Part shown: positions 40,516-49,409 of the stretch, piece by piece
How positions within the stretch are numbered: position 1 is the stretch's first letter
Layout: every line of letters starts with the position of its first letter
Assembly: GCF_025377685.1 (NCBI RefSeq)
Contig: NZ_JACEHK010000002.1
Location: 62,001-126,000, forward strand
Origin: Anaerobacillus sp. CMMVII
GTDB lineage: Bacteria; Bacillota; Bacilli; Bacillales; Anaerobacillaceae
Direction of reading: 5' to 3'
Length of the DNA: 64,000 bases
The notes under the pieces: generated by a model
What the model was told of the DNA's origin: nothing
The model's database searches: none
What the model saw: only the letters and a program-made list of their open reading frames with translations
Translations under genes and position numbers: made by a program

Positions 40516-42428
40516 ATGTCAAGAAAGGCTCAAGGTATAACGCTACTGATTGCAAGTGGATTGATTGTCCTATCGTTTCTCTTTCGTAGAATGGAAGTCT
40601 GGTATTTAGGCGATATCTTTATGATCATCTCAGCGTTTGTCGCCGGGTATCATATTTTTACAAAGGCTTTGAAAGGATTACGCTTTAAAATAATTGGGAT
40701 CGAACTTCTAGTCACAATCGCGGTGATCGGTGCAATAATCATCGGTGAATATTGGGAAGCAGCCGCCGTAACCTTTTTATTTATGCTTGGTTCATATTTA
40801 GAGGCGAGAACACTAGAGAAAACGCGCTCTTCACTTGAAAAGCTGATGGAATATTATCCATCTCAAGCAACCGTCCTAAAAAATGGCGAGGAATTGGTGA
40901 TAGATGCTGATGATGTAGTCGAAGGTGATATTGTCATTGTCAAACCAGGTGAAAAAATTCCCGTTGATGGAATCATTTTAAAAGGGAATGCCAGTATTAA
41001 TCAATCGATGATTACTGGTGAATCAATTCCTGTATTCAAACAAGAAAAGGATGATGTATTTAGTGGCACCATTAATGAGTCAGGGTATATGCATATTGAA
41101 GCTATCCACGTAGGAGAAGAAACAACCTTATCTAAAATCATTGAATTAGTCGAAGAAGCTCAAGAATCAAAGGCAAAGACTCAAATGTTCTTAGAGAAAT
41201 TTGCCAAGTATTATACGCCTTTAATCATTGTACTTGCCATTTTGTTATGGATCTTCACAAAAGATATTCGCTTAGCGCTGACCATGCTCGTCATTTCCTG
41301 TCCTGGTGCACTTGTGATTTCTGTTCCCATCTCTATTGTTGCAGGTATTGGCCATGGAGCAAGAAATGGGGTATTGATCAAGGGTGGAGAATATATGGAA
41401 AAGCTAGCGGAAATTGATGTTGTCGCATTTGATAAAACTGGTACCTTAACGAAAGGCACGCCGAAAGTGATGAATGTGAAAGTCTTTGGAAGTGTGTCAG
41501 TTGAAGAACTGATAAAAAAAGTGGCATGTGCGGAACGAGCTTCTGAACATCCATTGGCAAAAGCGATCGTTAGTAAGGCAAGAGAGATTGGAATTACTTC
41601 TTTCGTCACTCCAGAAAACTTTGAGGTCGTGTTAGGAAAAGGGATCATCGCAACGATTGAGAATGAGACTATTTTTGTTGGCAATCGTACATTTATCTCT
41701 GAAAAACTTGGAAGTCTTCCAGAGCACATCGAAAAAGAGCTACTAATCGAGGAGAACTTAGGGCAAACCGTCGTCATCGCAGCCTCAGACTCTGAGGTAC
41801 ACGGCCTTATCTCGATTGCGGATGAAATTAGGGAGGAAGCCTACACCTTAGTTAAGGCATTAAAAGCCTCTGGGGTTAAAAAAGTAATTATGATAACGGG
41901 GGATAATCAAGCAACTGCAACTGCAGTGGGCAATAGGCTTGGTTTAGATGAAGTATATGCAGAAAAACTACCTTCTGATAAAGTAAATGTCGTGAAAAGT
42001 TTTCAGAAAAATGGTAGGAAAGTTGCGATGATTGGGGATGGAATTAATGATGCTCCTGCTCTAGCAGTGGCAGATACGAGTATTGCAATGGGGGTAGCAG
42101 GAACCGATGTGGCGATGGAAACCGCAGATGTTATTCTTATGAATGATAAACTATCACAATTAGCGTACCTATTTAAAATTAGCCGTTTTACAATGAAGAA
42201 TTTAAAGCAAAACATCTTCTTTCCCTCACTGTCGTTCTATTGCTTATTTTAGGTGTGATTGGTAATGTAATTTTTATGACTAGTGGGATGCTAATTCATG
42301 AACTAAGTGTTCTTCTTGTTATTCTTAATGCCCTTCGCATTGTTGTGTTTAAAGAAAAAAAGGAAAAAGAAACTTCGAAGCTTAGCTTACCAATAAAGGA
42401 AAAAGGAGTTTTGACGAATGAAATGTGA
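40516..42428 (+). pseudogene. P1B-type heavy-metal ATPase with CPG motif, one frameshift
   Basis: The protein has the P1B layout: N-terminal helices, actuator MITGESIPVF, transmembrane metal motif SCPGALVISVP (Cys near residue 262), phosphorylated Asp in FDKTGTLTKG (about residue 306), SEHPLAKAI, and hinge MIGDGINDAPALA. One T is missing near 42220-42222 in the last helices; repair joins NIFFSLTVVLLLILGVIGN to VILNALRI and stop at 42428. About 637 residues. CPG in place of the common CPC or SPC is unusual. I take ATG 40516, about ten bases after AAGGGG. It overlaps the regulator start by 11 bp. It likely exports a transition metal. Confidence 0.83.
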
Positions 42429-43122
42429 TTGCATCCTTTCTTGTGTAGGAAAAGTACCCATATTCAAGTCCTTATCAGACGAGGAAACGCAAAAAGTAAG
42501 TTCTTTAGTTACAAGGAAGAGTTATAAAAAAGGGGAAATGCTTTTTTTAGAAGAGCAAAAGCTGGATTGCTTGTTTATCGTACACGTAGGGAAAGTGAAG
42601 ATAAGCAGAGTTACAAGTTCAGGTCAGGAACATCTTATTCGCATTCTTGCTACGGGTGACTTCATCGGTGAAGATACACTATTTGAAGAAAAACTAACTG
42701 ATACGTTTGCTGAAGCCATTGAACCAGCTGAAGCGTGTATCATTCGTCTGAAAGATATGCAAAAAATAATTAACGAGACTCCTGCTATTGGGCTAAAGCT
42801 ATTAACAGAGGTTAGTAGACGCCTGAAGAAAACCGAGCAGTTGCTGAACATTTTACAAATGCAAAGCATCGATCAACGTGTTGCTACAATATTAATGGAT
42901 TTAATGAAGGAACATAGAGACAAACAGAACAAACAAACTCCAGACATTAAATTGGATGTAAAAAAGGGTGACTTGGCTAAATTTATTGGTATTACTCCGG
43001 AAAGTTTAAGCCGTAAGCTTTCACTCTTCCAAGAAAAAGGCTGGATTGAACTTATTGGTCAACGTCAAATTAACATAAAGGACGAAGGGGCTCTTTTGAA
43101 AATTGTCCTAAATGAGGTTTAG
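42418..43122 (+). CDS. FNR-like Crp/Fnr transcriptional regulator
   Basis: This 234-residue regulator has a cyclic-nucleotide-like beta-barrel (about 15-130), dimer helix and a C-terminal helix-turn-helix (DLAKFIGITPESLSRKLSLF). The recognition helix keeps Glu, Ser and Arg in the FNR arrangement (PESLSR). N-terminal Cys3, Cys5 and Cys9 and an internal Cys107 (PAEACIIRL) align with the four Fe-S ligands of FNR, suggesting oxygen or redox sensing. It overlaps the ATPase stop and is preceded by AAAGGAG. An exact FNR box in front of the operon suggests autoregulation. Flp-type regulators of Gram-positives are also linked to metals. Confidence 0.83.
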   Translation: MKCDCILSCVGKVPIFKSLSDEETQKVSSLVTRKSYKKGEMLFLEEQKLDCLFIVHVGKVKISRVTSSGQEHLIRILATGDFIGEDTLFEEKLTDTFAEAIEPAEACIIRLKDMQKIINETPAIGLKLLTEVSRRLKKTEQLLNILQMQSIDQRVATILMDLMKEHRDKQNKQTPDIKLDVKKGDLAKFIGITPESLSRKLSLFQEKGWIELIGQRQINIKDEGALLKIVLNEV

Positions 43123-43141
43123 TGGAAGCTTCTCTATTAAA

Positions 43142-43168
43142 TAGGCTGTTTTCACAAAGTTTGTTGCA
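43142..43168. repeat. solo left end of the dispersed TIR element
   Basis: TAGGCTGTTTTCACAAAG then TTTGTTGC matches the left terminus of the dispersed family (copies at 475, 39935 and 59693). Immediately to its right begins the truncated thioredoxin-like frame. Confidence 0.55.
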
Positions 43169-43170
43169 CA

Positions 43171-43383
43171 TGTAGTATCTGTCTTCAATTAGAAAAAGTA
43201 GTTTTTGCCGCGGTAAATGAACTAGGAATAAAGGCTACAGTAAAAAAAATTACGGACCTAGAAGAAATCGTCAATTATGGAGTGTTTGCGATACCTACAG
43301 TATCAAATGAATGGAGTTATAAAGGCAAGTGGTCGGTCATCAAGCAAAAAGAAATAATGAAATGGCTTAAAGAACTAATCTAA
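43171..43383 (+). pseudogene. truncated redox-active thioredoxin-like protein
   Basis: From 43171 a frame of 70 codons, with no start codon, reads CSICLQLEKVVFAAVNELGI, ...KKITDLEEIVNYGVFAIPTV and ...IMKWLKELI. This is the small thioredoxin (TM0996-like glutaredoxin) family, which binds redox or metal partners through a CxxC. Here CSIC is intact, but the N-terminal beta strand and start are gone. The sequence just upstream is the end of the dispersed repeat, so the gene was probably cut by element insertion or recombination. It follows the FNR-ATPase operon, where such a protein would fit. Confidence 0.65.
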
Positions 43384-43444
43384 TTTTAAACGTAACCTTC
43401 CACATTTAACAGGTTTACTTCAAAGGTGCAAACAAGCCACTCAC

Positions 43445-43493
43445 AATAAAAAACACATGTGATTTCACAGCAGAATCACATGTGTTTTTTATT
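43445..43493. terminator. 20-bp perfect-stem bidirectional terminator
   Basis: AATAAAAAACACATGTGATT (43445-43464) and its exact complement (43474-43493) flank a nine-base loop; A-rich and T-rich flanks allow termination in both directions. Confidence 0.8.
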
Positions 43494-44213
43494 GTTATAT
43501 CAGTTTTTCATTACTAAATAGATTTGAAATCACAAAGTAATTCACCTCCCCTTTCACATAGGTGGAAATAATATTTCCTTCTTGTGATTTCGATGTGATT
43601 TCTATTTGCTATGTGTATTATCCAAAGGTACTTAAAATAAGTGGAGATTTTCCCCTTAAGCTTCGGAATATAGCTTGGTTAGGGGGAAATAAGGGGAGGT
43701 TTTCCCTTTAATATAGCAAAATAATCAAATTATCATGTTTATTTAGTAAATAGCGGGAAATTTTCCTTCTATTTTAACTCTTTTCAGTGACGTTTCCTAT
43801 TTAAGGGAAGTTTCTCCCCTTATTATATCAACCCATGTTGTTGATTCCCTCATTGGTCCGAGTGGGGCCATGAATAATGAATAAGGAGTGATTAGCGTTC
43901 GATAAGCAAATAGAAAAACAATGGCACGAAGTCCTTCGTGCCATTTTAATATGCGAATTATACTGTGATTTCGGTTGTGAAAGTTGTGTGATTTAGCGAG
44001 TGTAATTGCCTGCGTTTTTCCGTTTTGCACCTCTTAAGTAAACCCGTTACTTCCACATTGGGAGGTTTTTTCTTTAGAATTAACGGTTTAAATTTATAGG
44101 ATGGAAGGTTATGAATAGCAACAAAAACATCATCATAATGAATAAATATTTATTGTAAAACAATAAATAATGTGTTAAATTCAAATTGACAATAACTTTG
44201 TGAGGTGCTTTTT
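43494..44213. other. 720-bp intergenic region with repeated G/C-box motifs
   Basis: No supported gene. Four spaced sites resemble each other: GGAGATTTTCCCC (about 43643), GGGGAGGTTTTCCC (about 43693), GGGAAATTTTCC (about 43755) and GGGAAGTTTCTCCCC (about 43804). Several TGTGATTT words also occur. A hairpin ATGGCACGAAG/CTTCGTGCCAT (43921-43944) then TTTT may be a terminator of a missing transcript. Confidence 0.5.
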
Positions 44214-44696
44214 ATGAAACAAGTGTCAACGCTTTTTTTAAAGTTAGCTGTTATACTGATCGGAATTCCTATTCTGGCTTTGTGCATCTTTTTGGTGCCT
44301 AAGATAGCGAATTTTGCAGCGGAATTATATCCCAACCTTCCTTATATTAAATATTTCGTTTTCCTGTTTTTTTATGGAACGGCGATCCCATTTTACTTTG
44401 CTCTTTATCAAACTTTTACCCTTTTAAGCTATATTGATAAGAACAATGCTTTCTCGGAATTATCTGTTAGAGCTATAAAAAAAATAAAGGATAGTGCAAT
44501 TACAATCAGTATTTTGTATGTGCTAGGCATGCCACTCTTTTATCTCGTCGCGGAGATGGACGACGCTCCAGGTATTATCGTAATCGGCTTGGTCGTTATG
44601 TTTGCTTCAACGGTAATTGCGGTCTTTGCAGCTGTTCTTCAAAAACTGTTAAAAGAAGCGATTGATATAAAATCAGAAAATGACTTAACGGTCTGA
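44214..44696 (+). CDS. DUF2975 membrane protein
   Basis: This 160-residue protein has four predicted TM helices (VILIGIPILALCIFLVP; FVFLFFYGTAIPFYFALYQT; ISILYVLGMPLFYLVA; VVMFASTVIAVFAAVLQ) and the ALYQTFTLLSYIDKNNAFSE loop characteristic of DUF2975. Members pair with small XRE regulators (YoaS/YozG type), exactly as here; their function is not known. The start is ATG 44214, following GTGAGGTGC. The stop is 10 bp upstream of the regulator's start. Confidence 0.8.
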   Translation: MKQVSTLFLKLAVILIGIPILALCIFLVPKIANFAAELYPNLPYIKYFVFLFFYGTAIPFYFALYQTFTLLSYIDKNNAFSELSVRAIKKIKDSAITISILYVLGMPLFYLVAEMDDAPGIIVIGLVVMFASTVIAVFAAVLQKLLKEAIDIKSENDLTV

Positions 44697-44706
44697 GGTG
44701 ATTAAC

Positions 44707-44925
44707 ATGGCAATAATAATCAATATTGATGTGATGTTGGCAAAAAGGAAAATGAGCGTAACTGAACTCTCTGAGAGGGTAGGCATAACAATGGCTAACC
44801 TTTCGATACTGAAAAATGGAAAGGCTAAAGCGGTTAGGCTTTCAACGTTAGAGGCCATTTGCAAAGCTTTAGAATGCCAACCAGGTGACATTTTAGAATA
44901 CAGAAGTGACGAAGACAATTCATGA
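44707..44925 (+). CDS. small XRE-family regulator (YozG type)
   Basis: This 72-residue protein is almost entirely one Cro/C1 helix-turn-helix (RKMSVTELSERVGITMANLS, KNGKAKAVRLSTLEAICKAL) ending in CQPGDILEY. GAGGTGAT precedes the ATG at 44707; the GTG at 44698 is less likely. Always paired with DUF2975, it probably controls its partner gene. Confidence 0.85.
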   Translation: MAIIINIDVMLAKRKMSVTELSERVGITMANLSILKNGKAKAVRLSTLEAICKALECQPGDILEYRSDEDNS

Positions 44926-45101
44926 TAATAGGTAACAAAATCCTATTGAATTGAAGAGAAATGTCTCATAATAGTACGAAGAAAAAACCACGTTTAGTTT
45001 ATATTTTCTGTTTTTGAATAGTAAGGGGATATATTTGTACAAGTTGAAAATGGTACATTTTTAAGAGGCAATTTTTAAATACGTGATATATCAAAGTAAA
45101 A

Positions 45102-45283
45102 GGTTTTTTTCATAAACTTTTTTGCTTTAAGTTCGTCTTTAGAGAATAAATAAGCCATTGGGACAAATTTATTTGTCCCAATGGCTTATTTATTCTCTAA
45201 AGCTTCACGCAAGGCGTGAAGAACCAAGCATTCGCTTGGTTACGACCTAAAAGCTAATAGCAACAAACTTTTAGAAAAGAGCG
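45102..45283. mobile_element. MITE-like element, copy B, with cloverleaf-like core
   Basis: The right half matches copy A (475-642): GCTTCACGC..GCGTGAAG, AACCAAGC..GCTTGGTT and ACGACCTAAAAGCTAATAG. The left arm is GGACAAATTTATTTGTCCC nested in GCCATTGGG..CCCAATGGC, a stronger palindrome than in copy A. Direct repeats AAGTAAAA (45094-45101 and 45284-45291) frame it. No coding sequence. Confidence 0.7.
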
Positions 45284-45288
45284 AAGTA

Positions 45289-45320
45289 AAAAGACCTATC
45301 AGCTTAAGCAGATAGGTCGC
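45289..45320 (-). terminator. terminator of chrA (minus strand)
   Basis: GACCTATC (45293-45300) pairs with GATAGGTC (45311-45318). Read on the minus strand the stem is followed by TTTTT, placed 50 bp after the chrA stop. Confidence 0.7.
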
Positions 45321-45369
45321 AATTTCATGGGATTAATCATTTTTTTTTCTGATTCTAGGCTCTCTTTCT

Positions 45370-46566
45370 TTATATCAAAGATAACAAGAAACCGCCAATT
45401 GCTCCTGTCAGAACGATTACCCAAGGTGGCAATTTCCAGAATACTAACATGCTGAAAAGGAAAGCTGCAAAGACAAAATCAACTGTTGATAAAATCGAAC
45501 TAGTCCAGATTGGATGGTAAAGCGCAGCGATTAAGATTCCGACAACTCCAGCATTCACCCCCATAAGTGCCCCTTTTACCTTCGTATTTCTACGCAAGTT
45601 TTCCCAAAAAGGTAGTGTCCCTAAAATGAGTAGAAAAGCTGGTAGAAAAATGGCGAAAGTGGCTAATAACCCACCTTGCCAGCCCCAAATCACAGCTCCA
45701 ATGTAGGCTGCAAATGTGAACAAAGGTCCAGGCACGGCCTGGGTAGCGCCATAACCAGCAAGAAATTGCTCTTCAGTTAACCAGCCAGTTGGAACAAATT
45801 CACGTTCAAGGAGCGGTAACACAACATGACCGCCACCAAATACGAGCGAACCTGAACGATAAAAACTGTCAAACATGGCTAGCCAATTCCAGGCAGTTGC
45901 CTCAGTTACGATAGGAAGGAAAATTAGTAATCCAAAGAATAAGGCTAAACAAATATAGCCAAAACGACGACTAATCGGGAAATGTGCTCCTGTAGACTGA
46001 TCATCAATCGTTTGTTGTCTATATAGTAAGTAACCAACAACTCCCGCTATCAAGATTACCGCTATTTGAGTGAATGCGGTTTGCCATAAAAGCGTCAGGA
46101 CTAGAGCACCTAGAGCAATTGTTTTCCTTTGTAAATCAGGGGTTAAATTTTTTGCCATTCCTAAAATGGCGTGAGCAACGACGACGACCGCCACAATTTT
46201 TAACCCGTGAATCCACCCGAAATCTTGAAACCCTAGATTATGTAGTAGCAAGGCAAAGATAATTAACGCAAGAACGGAAGGAAGAGTAAAGCCAATAAAC
46301 GCAAGGATCCCACCAATAACCCCAGCTCTCATGACGCCAATTCCGATACCCACTTGGCTACTAGCAGGCCCAGGTAGAAACTGACACAAGGCCACTAAAT
46401 CAGAATAGCTTTTTTCATCCATCCATTTTCTTCGACGAACATATTCTTCATGAAAATAGCCAAGATGAGCAATCGGGCCACCGAAAGATGTTAAACCGAG
46501 CTTTGTAGATACAAGTAATATTTCGAGTAATACGTTTATAGAAAAGTTCTGTCTTGGTTGGTTCAT
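45370..46566 (-). CDS. chrA: chromate transporter ChrA
   Basis: The 398-residue protein contains two homologous CHR domains: the first opens TKLGLTSFGGPIAHLGYFHEE and LCQFLPGPASSQVGIGIG, and the second SLVFGGGHVVLPLLER, GYGATQAVPGPLF and GAVIWGWQGG. About ten membrane segments are visible. The two-domain form exports chromate, or imports it in some bacteria; the usual substrate is uncertain. It is transcribed opposite to its neighbours and stands alone. The ATG is preceded by AAGGAGCC on the minus strand. Confidence 0.85.
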   Translation of the reverse strand: MNQPRQNFSINVLLEILLVSTKLGLTSFGGPIAHLGYFHEEYVRRRKWMDEKSYSDLVALCQFLPGPASSQVGIGIGVMRAGVIGGILAFIGFTLPSVLALIIFALLLHNLGFQDFGWIHGLKIVAVVVVAHAILGMAKNLTPDLQRKTIALGALVLTLLWQTAFTQIAVILIAGVVGYLLYRQQTIDDQSTGAHFPISRRFGYICLALFFGLLIFLPIVTEATAWNWLAMFDSFYRSGSLVFGGGHVVLPLLEREFVPTGWLTEEQFLAGYGATQAVPGPLFTFAAYIGAVIWGWQGGLLATFAIFLPAFLLILGTLPFWENLRRNTKVKGALMGVNAGVVGILIAALYHPIWTSSILSTVDFVFAAFLFSMLVFWKLPPWVIVLTGAIGGFLLSLI

Positions 46567-46753
46567 ATTTGGCTCCTTAAGAGGGATTTTTTTGTTTCAT
46601 TATACTATTGATTATCGTAACAAGCGATATGTAAAAAGGCAATTAGATCACACCATGTGAATGAAAATTCACTTATTATTATGCTCATATCTTCTCTATC
46701 CGAAAAACAATTTGTTTAAGGGATATAGCCAATAAATGAAAATTCACCTTTAT

Positions 46754-46770
46754 AGTTGTACGTACAATTA
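46754..46770 (+). promoter_or_regulatory. AraR operator 1
   Basis: The perfect palindrome TTGTACGTACAA (46756-46767) within AGTTGTACGTACAATTA matches the AraR box TTGTACGTACAA. Confidence 0.6.
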
Positions 46771-46908
46771 GTGTACTGGATAGAACTTGCTAGTTTTTAA
46801 TAGTTTTTAGAGGTAATACTTGAAAAGCTTATGTTTCAGTAAGGTTACGAGCGTAAAAGAAAATGGGGAAATACTGTTAATAACGAAATTCGTAAAAATT
46901 GCCTCTAG

Positions 46909-46933
46909 AAATTTGTCCGTACAAGTGTATAAT
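46909..46933 (+). promoter_or_regulatory. AraR operator 2 and -10 element of araDBA
   Basis: AAATTTGTCCGTACAAG is an AraR-type box differing from the palindrome by one base. TATAAT (46928-46933) follows at once, so bound AraR would overlap the promoter. A clear -35 is not seen at the standard distance. Confidence 0.65.
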
Positions 46934-46970
46934 GAAAGTAGAGAAATTAGTGCTAGGGGGTACGGACATT

Positions 46971-47666
46971 ATGTTAGAACAGTTAAAAGAAAACGTTTTC
47001 AAGGCAAACCTTGCATTACCTAAACACAACCTTGTGACATTTACTTGGGGAAACGTTAGTGGTATTGATCGCCAAAGTGGTTTGGTCGTTATTAAACCAA
47101 GTGGTGTTGAGTATTCAGAAATGAGAGTGGAGGATATGGTTGTTGTTGATTTAGATGGAAATGTCGTTGAAGGAAACTTAAATCCATCATCTGATACAGC
47201 TACACATCTTGTTTTATATAAAGCTTTTCCTGAAATTGGAGGCATTGTCCATACACATTCAACAAGTGCGACAAGCTGGGCACAAGCAGGGAAATCAATT
47301 CCTGCATTTGGTACCACTCATGCTGATTACTTTTATGGAGAAATTCCTTGCACACGTGAAATGAAAGCAGAAGAAATAAAAGGTCCGTACGAGTTAGAAA
47401 CAGGCCATGTTATTGTTGAAACATTTCAGACATTGTCATTAGATCCTATGCAAATCCCTGGTGTACTTGTCCATTCACATGCACCGTTTTCGTGGGGAAA
47501 GGATCCCTTTAGTGCCGTTCATAATGCGGTTGTTTTAGAGGAAGTTGCCAAAATGGGGCTAAATACTCTCGCACTTAATCCATATACTCCTTCAATGGAT
47601 CAAACATTATTAGATCGTCATTTCTTACGAAAGCATGGAGCAAATGCTTATTACGGACAAAAATAA
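46971..47666 (+). CDS. araD: L-ribulose-5-phosphate 4-epimerase
   Basis: This 231-residue class II aldolase-like enzyme has [14 protein letters not shown], the metal ligands in [14 protein letters not shown] and HSHAPFSWG, and [13 protein letters not shown], diagnostic of the AraD/UlaF/SgbE group. It converts L-ribulose 5-phosphate to D-xylulose 5-phosphate. The start is ATG 46971 with GGGGG ten bases upstream. It is the first gene of the ara cluster; B. subtilis by contrast runs araA-araB-araD. Neighbouring araB and araA identify the substrate. Confidence 0.93.
   Translation: MLEQLKENVFKANLALPKHNLVTFTWGNVSGIDRQSGLVVIKPSGVEYSEMRVEDMVVVDLDGNVVEGNLNPSSDTATHLVLYKAFPEIGGIVHTHSTSATSWAQAGKSIPAFGTTHADYFYGEIPCTREMKAEEIKGPYELETGHVIVETFQTLSLDPMQIPGVLVHSHAPFSWGKDPFSAVHNAVVLEEVAKMGLNTLALNPYTPSMDQTLLDRHFLRKHGANAYYGQK
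46988..47001 (+). promoter_or_regulatory. candidate cre site inside araD
   Basis: AGAAAACGTTTTCA matches the cre consensus at 13 of 14 positions and lies in codons 6-10 of araD, where CcpA could block elongation. It is palindromic at the core. Confidence 0.55.
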
Positions 47667-47691
47667 TAAAAGTATGAAAGGATAATAGATC

Positions 47692-49359
47692 ATGACTAAA
47701 AAGTATGCAATTGGCATTGATTATGGAACTCTTTCGGGGCGTGCAGTTCTCGTCGACCTCTCTAATGGAGCAGAGGTAGCTGATCACGTTACGAATTATC
47801 GTCATGGAGTAATTGATGAGAGACTTCCTGACTCAGGTATTAAGTTAGAACATGAGTGGGCACTACAGCATCCACTTGATTATCTTGAAGTGTTAACAAC
47901 ATCTGTACCGGCAGTTATGGAAGTATCTGGAGTTAACCCTGCAAATGTAATCGGAATTGGGGTCGACTTCACGGCTTGTACGATGCTGCCGATTGACGAA
48001 GAGGGAGAACCTCTTTGTTTTAAGGTTGAACTAAAAGAAAGACCTCACAGCTGGTTAAAGCTTTGGAAGCATCATGCAGCCCAAGATGAGGCTACTCTAT
48101 TAAATGAAATTGCGGAAAAAAGAGGCGAGGATTTCTTAGCTAGATATGGTGGGAAAATTTCATCAGAATGGATGATCGCAAAAATCTGGCAAATCTTAAA
48201 TGAAGATAGTGAAATTTATGATATGACCGACCGCTTCCTTGAAGCTACTGATTGGGTTGTGTTTAAGTTAACTGGAAACATGACAAGAAACAGCTGTACA
48301 GCTGGTTATAAGTCAATTTGGCATAAACAAGAGGGATATCCTTCAAAAGAGTTCTTTAAAGCACTTGACCCTAGACTTGAAAGTTTAATAGAAACAAAGC
48401 TACGAGGGGATATTTTCCCACTTGGGACGAAGGCAGGAGAATTAACGGAAGAAATGGCTACGCTTATCGGGTTAAAACCAGGAACTGCCGTTGCGGTAGG
48501 GAATGTCGATGCTCATGCAGCAGTACCAGGGGTTGGTGTTACGACGCCAGGAAAATTAGTCATGGCAATGGGCACATCCATCTGCCATATGTTGCTTGGG
48601 ACAGAAGAGAAAAACGTTGAAGGAATGTGTGGAGTAGTTGAGGATGGAATTATTCCTGGTTTTCTTGGCTATGAAGCAGGGCAATCAGCAGTTGGCGATA
48701 TTTTTGCTTGGTACGTTGATCAAGCAGTACCGGCCTATATAAAGGAAGAAGCCGACCAAAAAAGCTTAGATGTTCACGTTTTACTCGAGCAAAAAGCGGC
48801 TCAATACAAACCAGGTGAAACAGGGCTATTGGCACTAGATTGGTGGAATGGCAACCGCTCAGTGTTGGTTGATACAGACTTAACAGGCATGTTATTAGGG
48901 TACACGCTGTTAACGAAGCCAGAAGAAGTCTACCGGGCTTTACTAGAAGCAACTGCATTTGGAACGAGAAAAATTGTTGATGCTTTTCATAATAATGGAG
49001 TTCCTGTAGAAGAATTGTATGCCTGTGGTGGCTTACCGCAGAAAAATAAGTTATTAATGCAAATTTATGCAGATGTAACAAACCGTGAAATCAAAGTGGC
49101 AGCTTCTAAACAAACACCGGCTCTTGGGGCTGCGATGTTCGGAGCGGTTGCTGCAGGAAGCGCTAACGGTGGATACGAATCGATCACAGAGGCAGCTCAA
49201 AAAATGGGCCGTGTAAAAGAAGAAACGTTTAAACCAATTCCCGAAAATGTCGCTGTGTATGACAAGTTATACCAAGAATACTCAAGATTGCATGACTATT
49301 TTGGTCGCGGTGAAAATAATGTGATGAAGCGTCTAAAAGCGATGAAAGAACAAAGCTAA
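47692..49359 (+). CDS. araB: L-ribulokinase
   Basis: This 555-residue FGGY-family kinase starts [20 protein letters not shown] and contains [42 protein letters not shown] and the C-terminal [20 protein letters not shown] motif. It phosphorylates L-ribulose with ATP. Length and motifs are normal. It is 25 bp after araD and 50 bp before araA in one operon. Confidence 0.95.
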   Translation: MTKKYAIGIDYGTLSGRAVLVDLSNGAEVADHVTNYRHGVIDERLPDSGIKLEHEWALQHPLDYLEVLTTSVPAVMEVSGVNPANVIGIGVDFTACTMLPIDEEGEPLCFKVELKERPHSWLKLWKHHAAQDEATLLNEIAEKRGEDFLARYGGKISSEWMIAKIWQILNEDSEIYDMTDRFLEATDWVVFKLTGNMTRNSCTAGYKSIWHKQEGYPSKEFFKALDPRLESLIETKLRGDIFPLGTKAGELTEEMATLIGLKPGTAVAVGNVDAHAAVPGVGVTTPGKLVMAMGTSICHMLLGTEEKNVEGMCGVVEDGIIPGFLGYEAGQSAVGDIFAWYVDQAVPAYIKEEADQKSLDVHVLLEQKAAQYKPGETGLLALDWWNGNRSVLVDTDLTGMLLGYTLLTKPEEVYRALLEATAFGTRKIVDAFHNNGVPVEELYACGGLPQKNKLLMQIYADVTNREIKVAASKQTPALGAAMFGAVAAGSANGGYESITEAAQKMGRVKEETFKPIPENVAVYDKLYQEYSRLHDYFGRGENNVMKRLKAMKEQS

Positions 49360-49409
49360 TAAACAAGCACTCTATGATTCTAAACTGAAGTTACTAGGAG
49401 GAAAACGCT

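Larger units (their letters stand above)
46567..46970. other. araD upstream region with two AraR-type operators
   Basis: This divergent region carries the chrA start on the left and the arabinose promoter on the right. No gene is convincing in it. It holds the two AraR sites listed separately. Confidence 0.6.

Noticed and set aside
41211-41777. Minus-strand 188-codon frame inside the P-type ATPase
   Set aside because: Antisense to a well-supported ATPase core; composition follows the sense codons and no ribosome site is present.
43797-44030. Minus-strand 77-codon frame
   Set aside because: No start signal; crosses a hairpin and lies in noncoding-like sequence.
46899-46970. Extended N-terminus of araD
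   Set aside because: It overlaps the AraR box and -10 element; ATG 46971 has the ribosome site.
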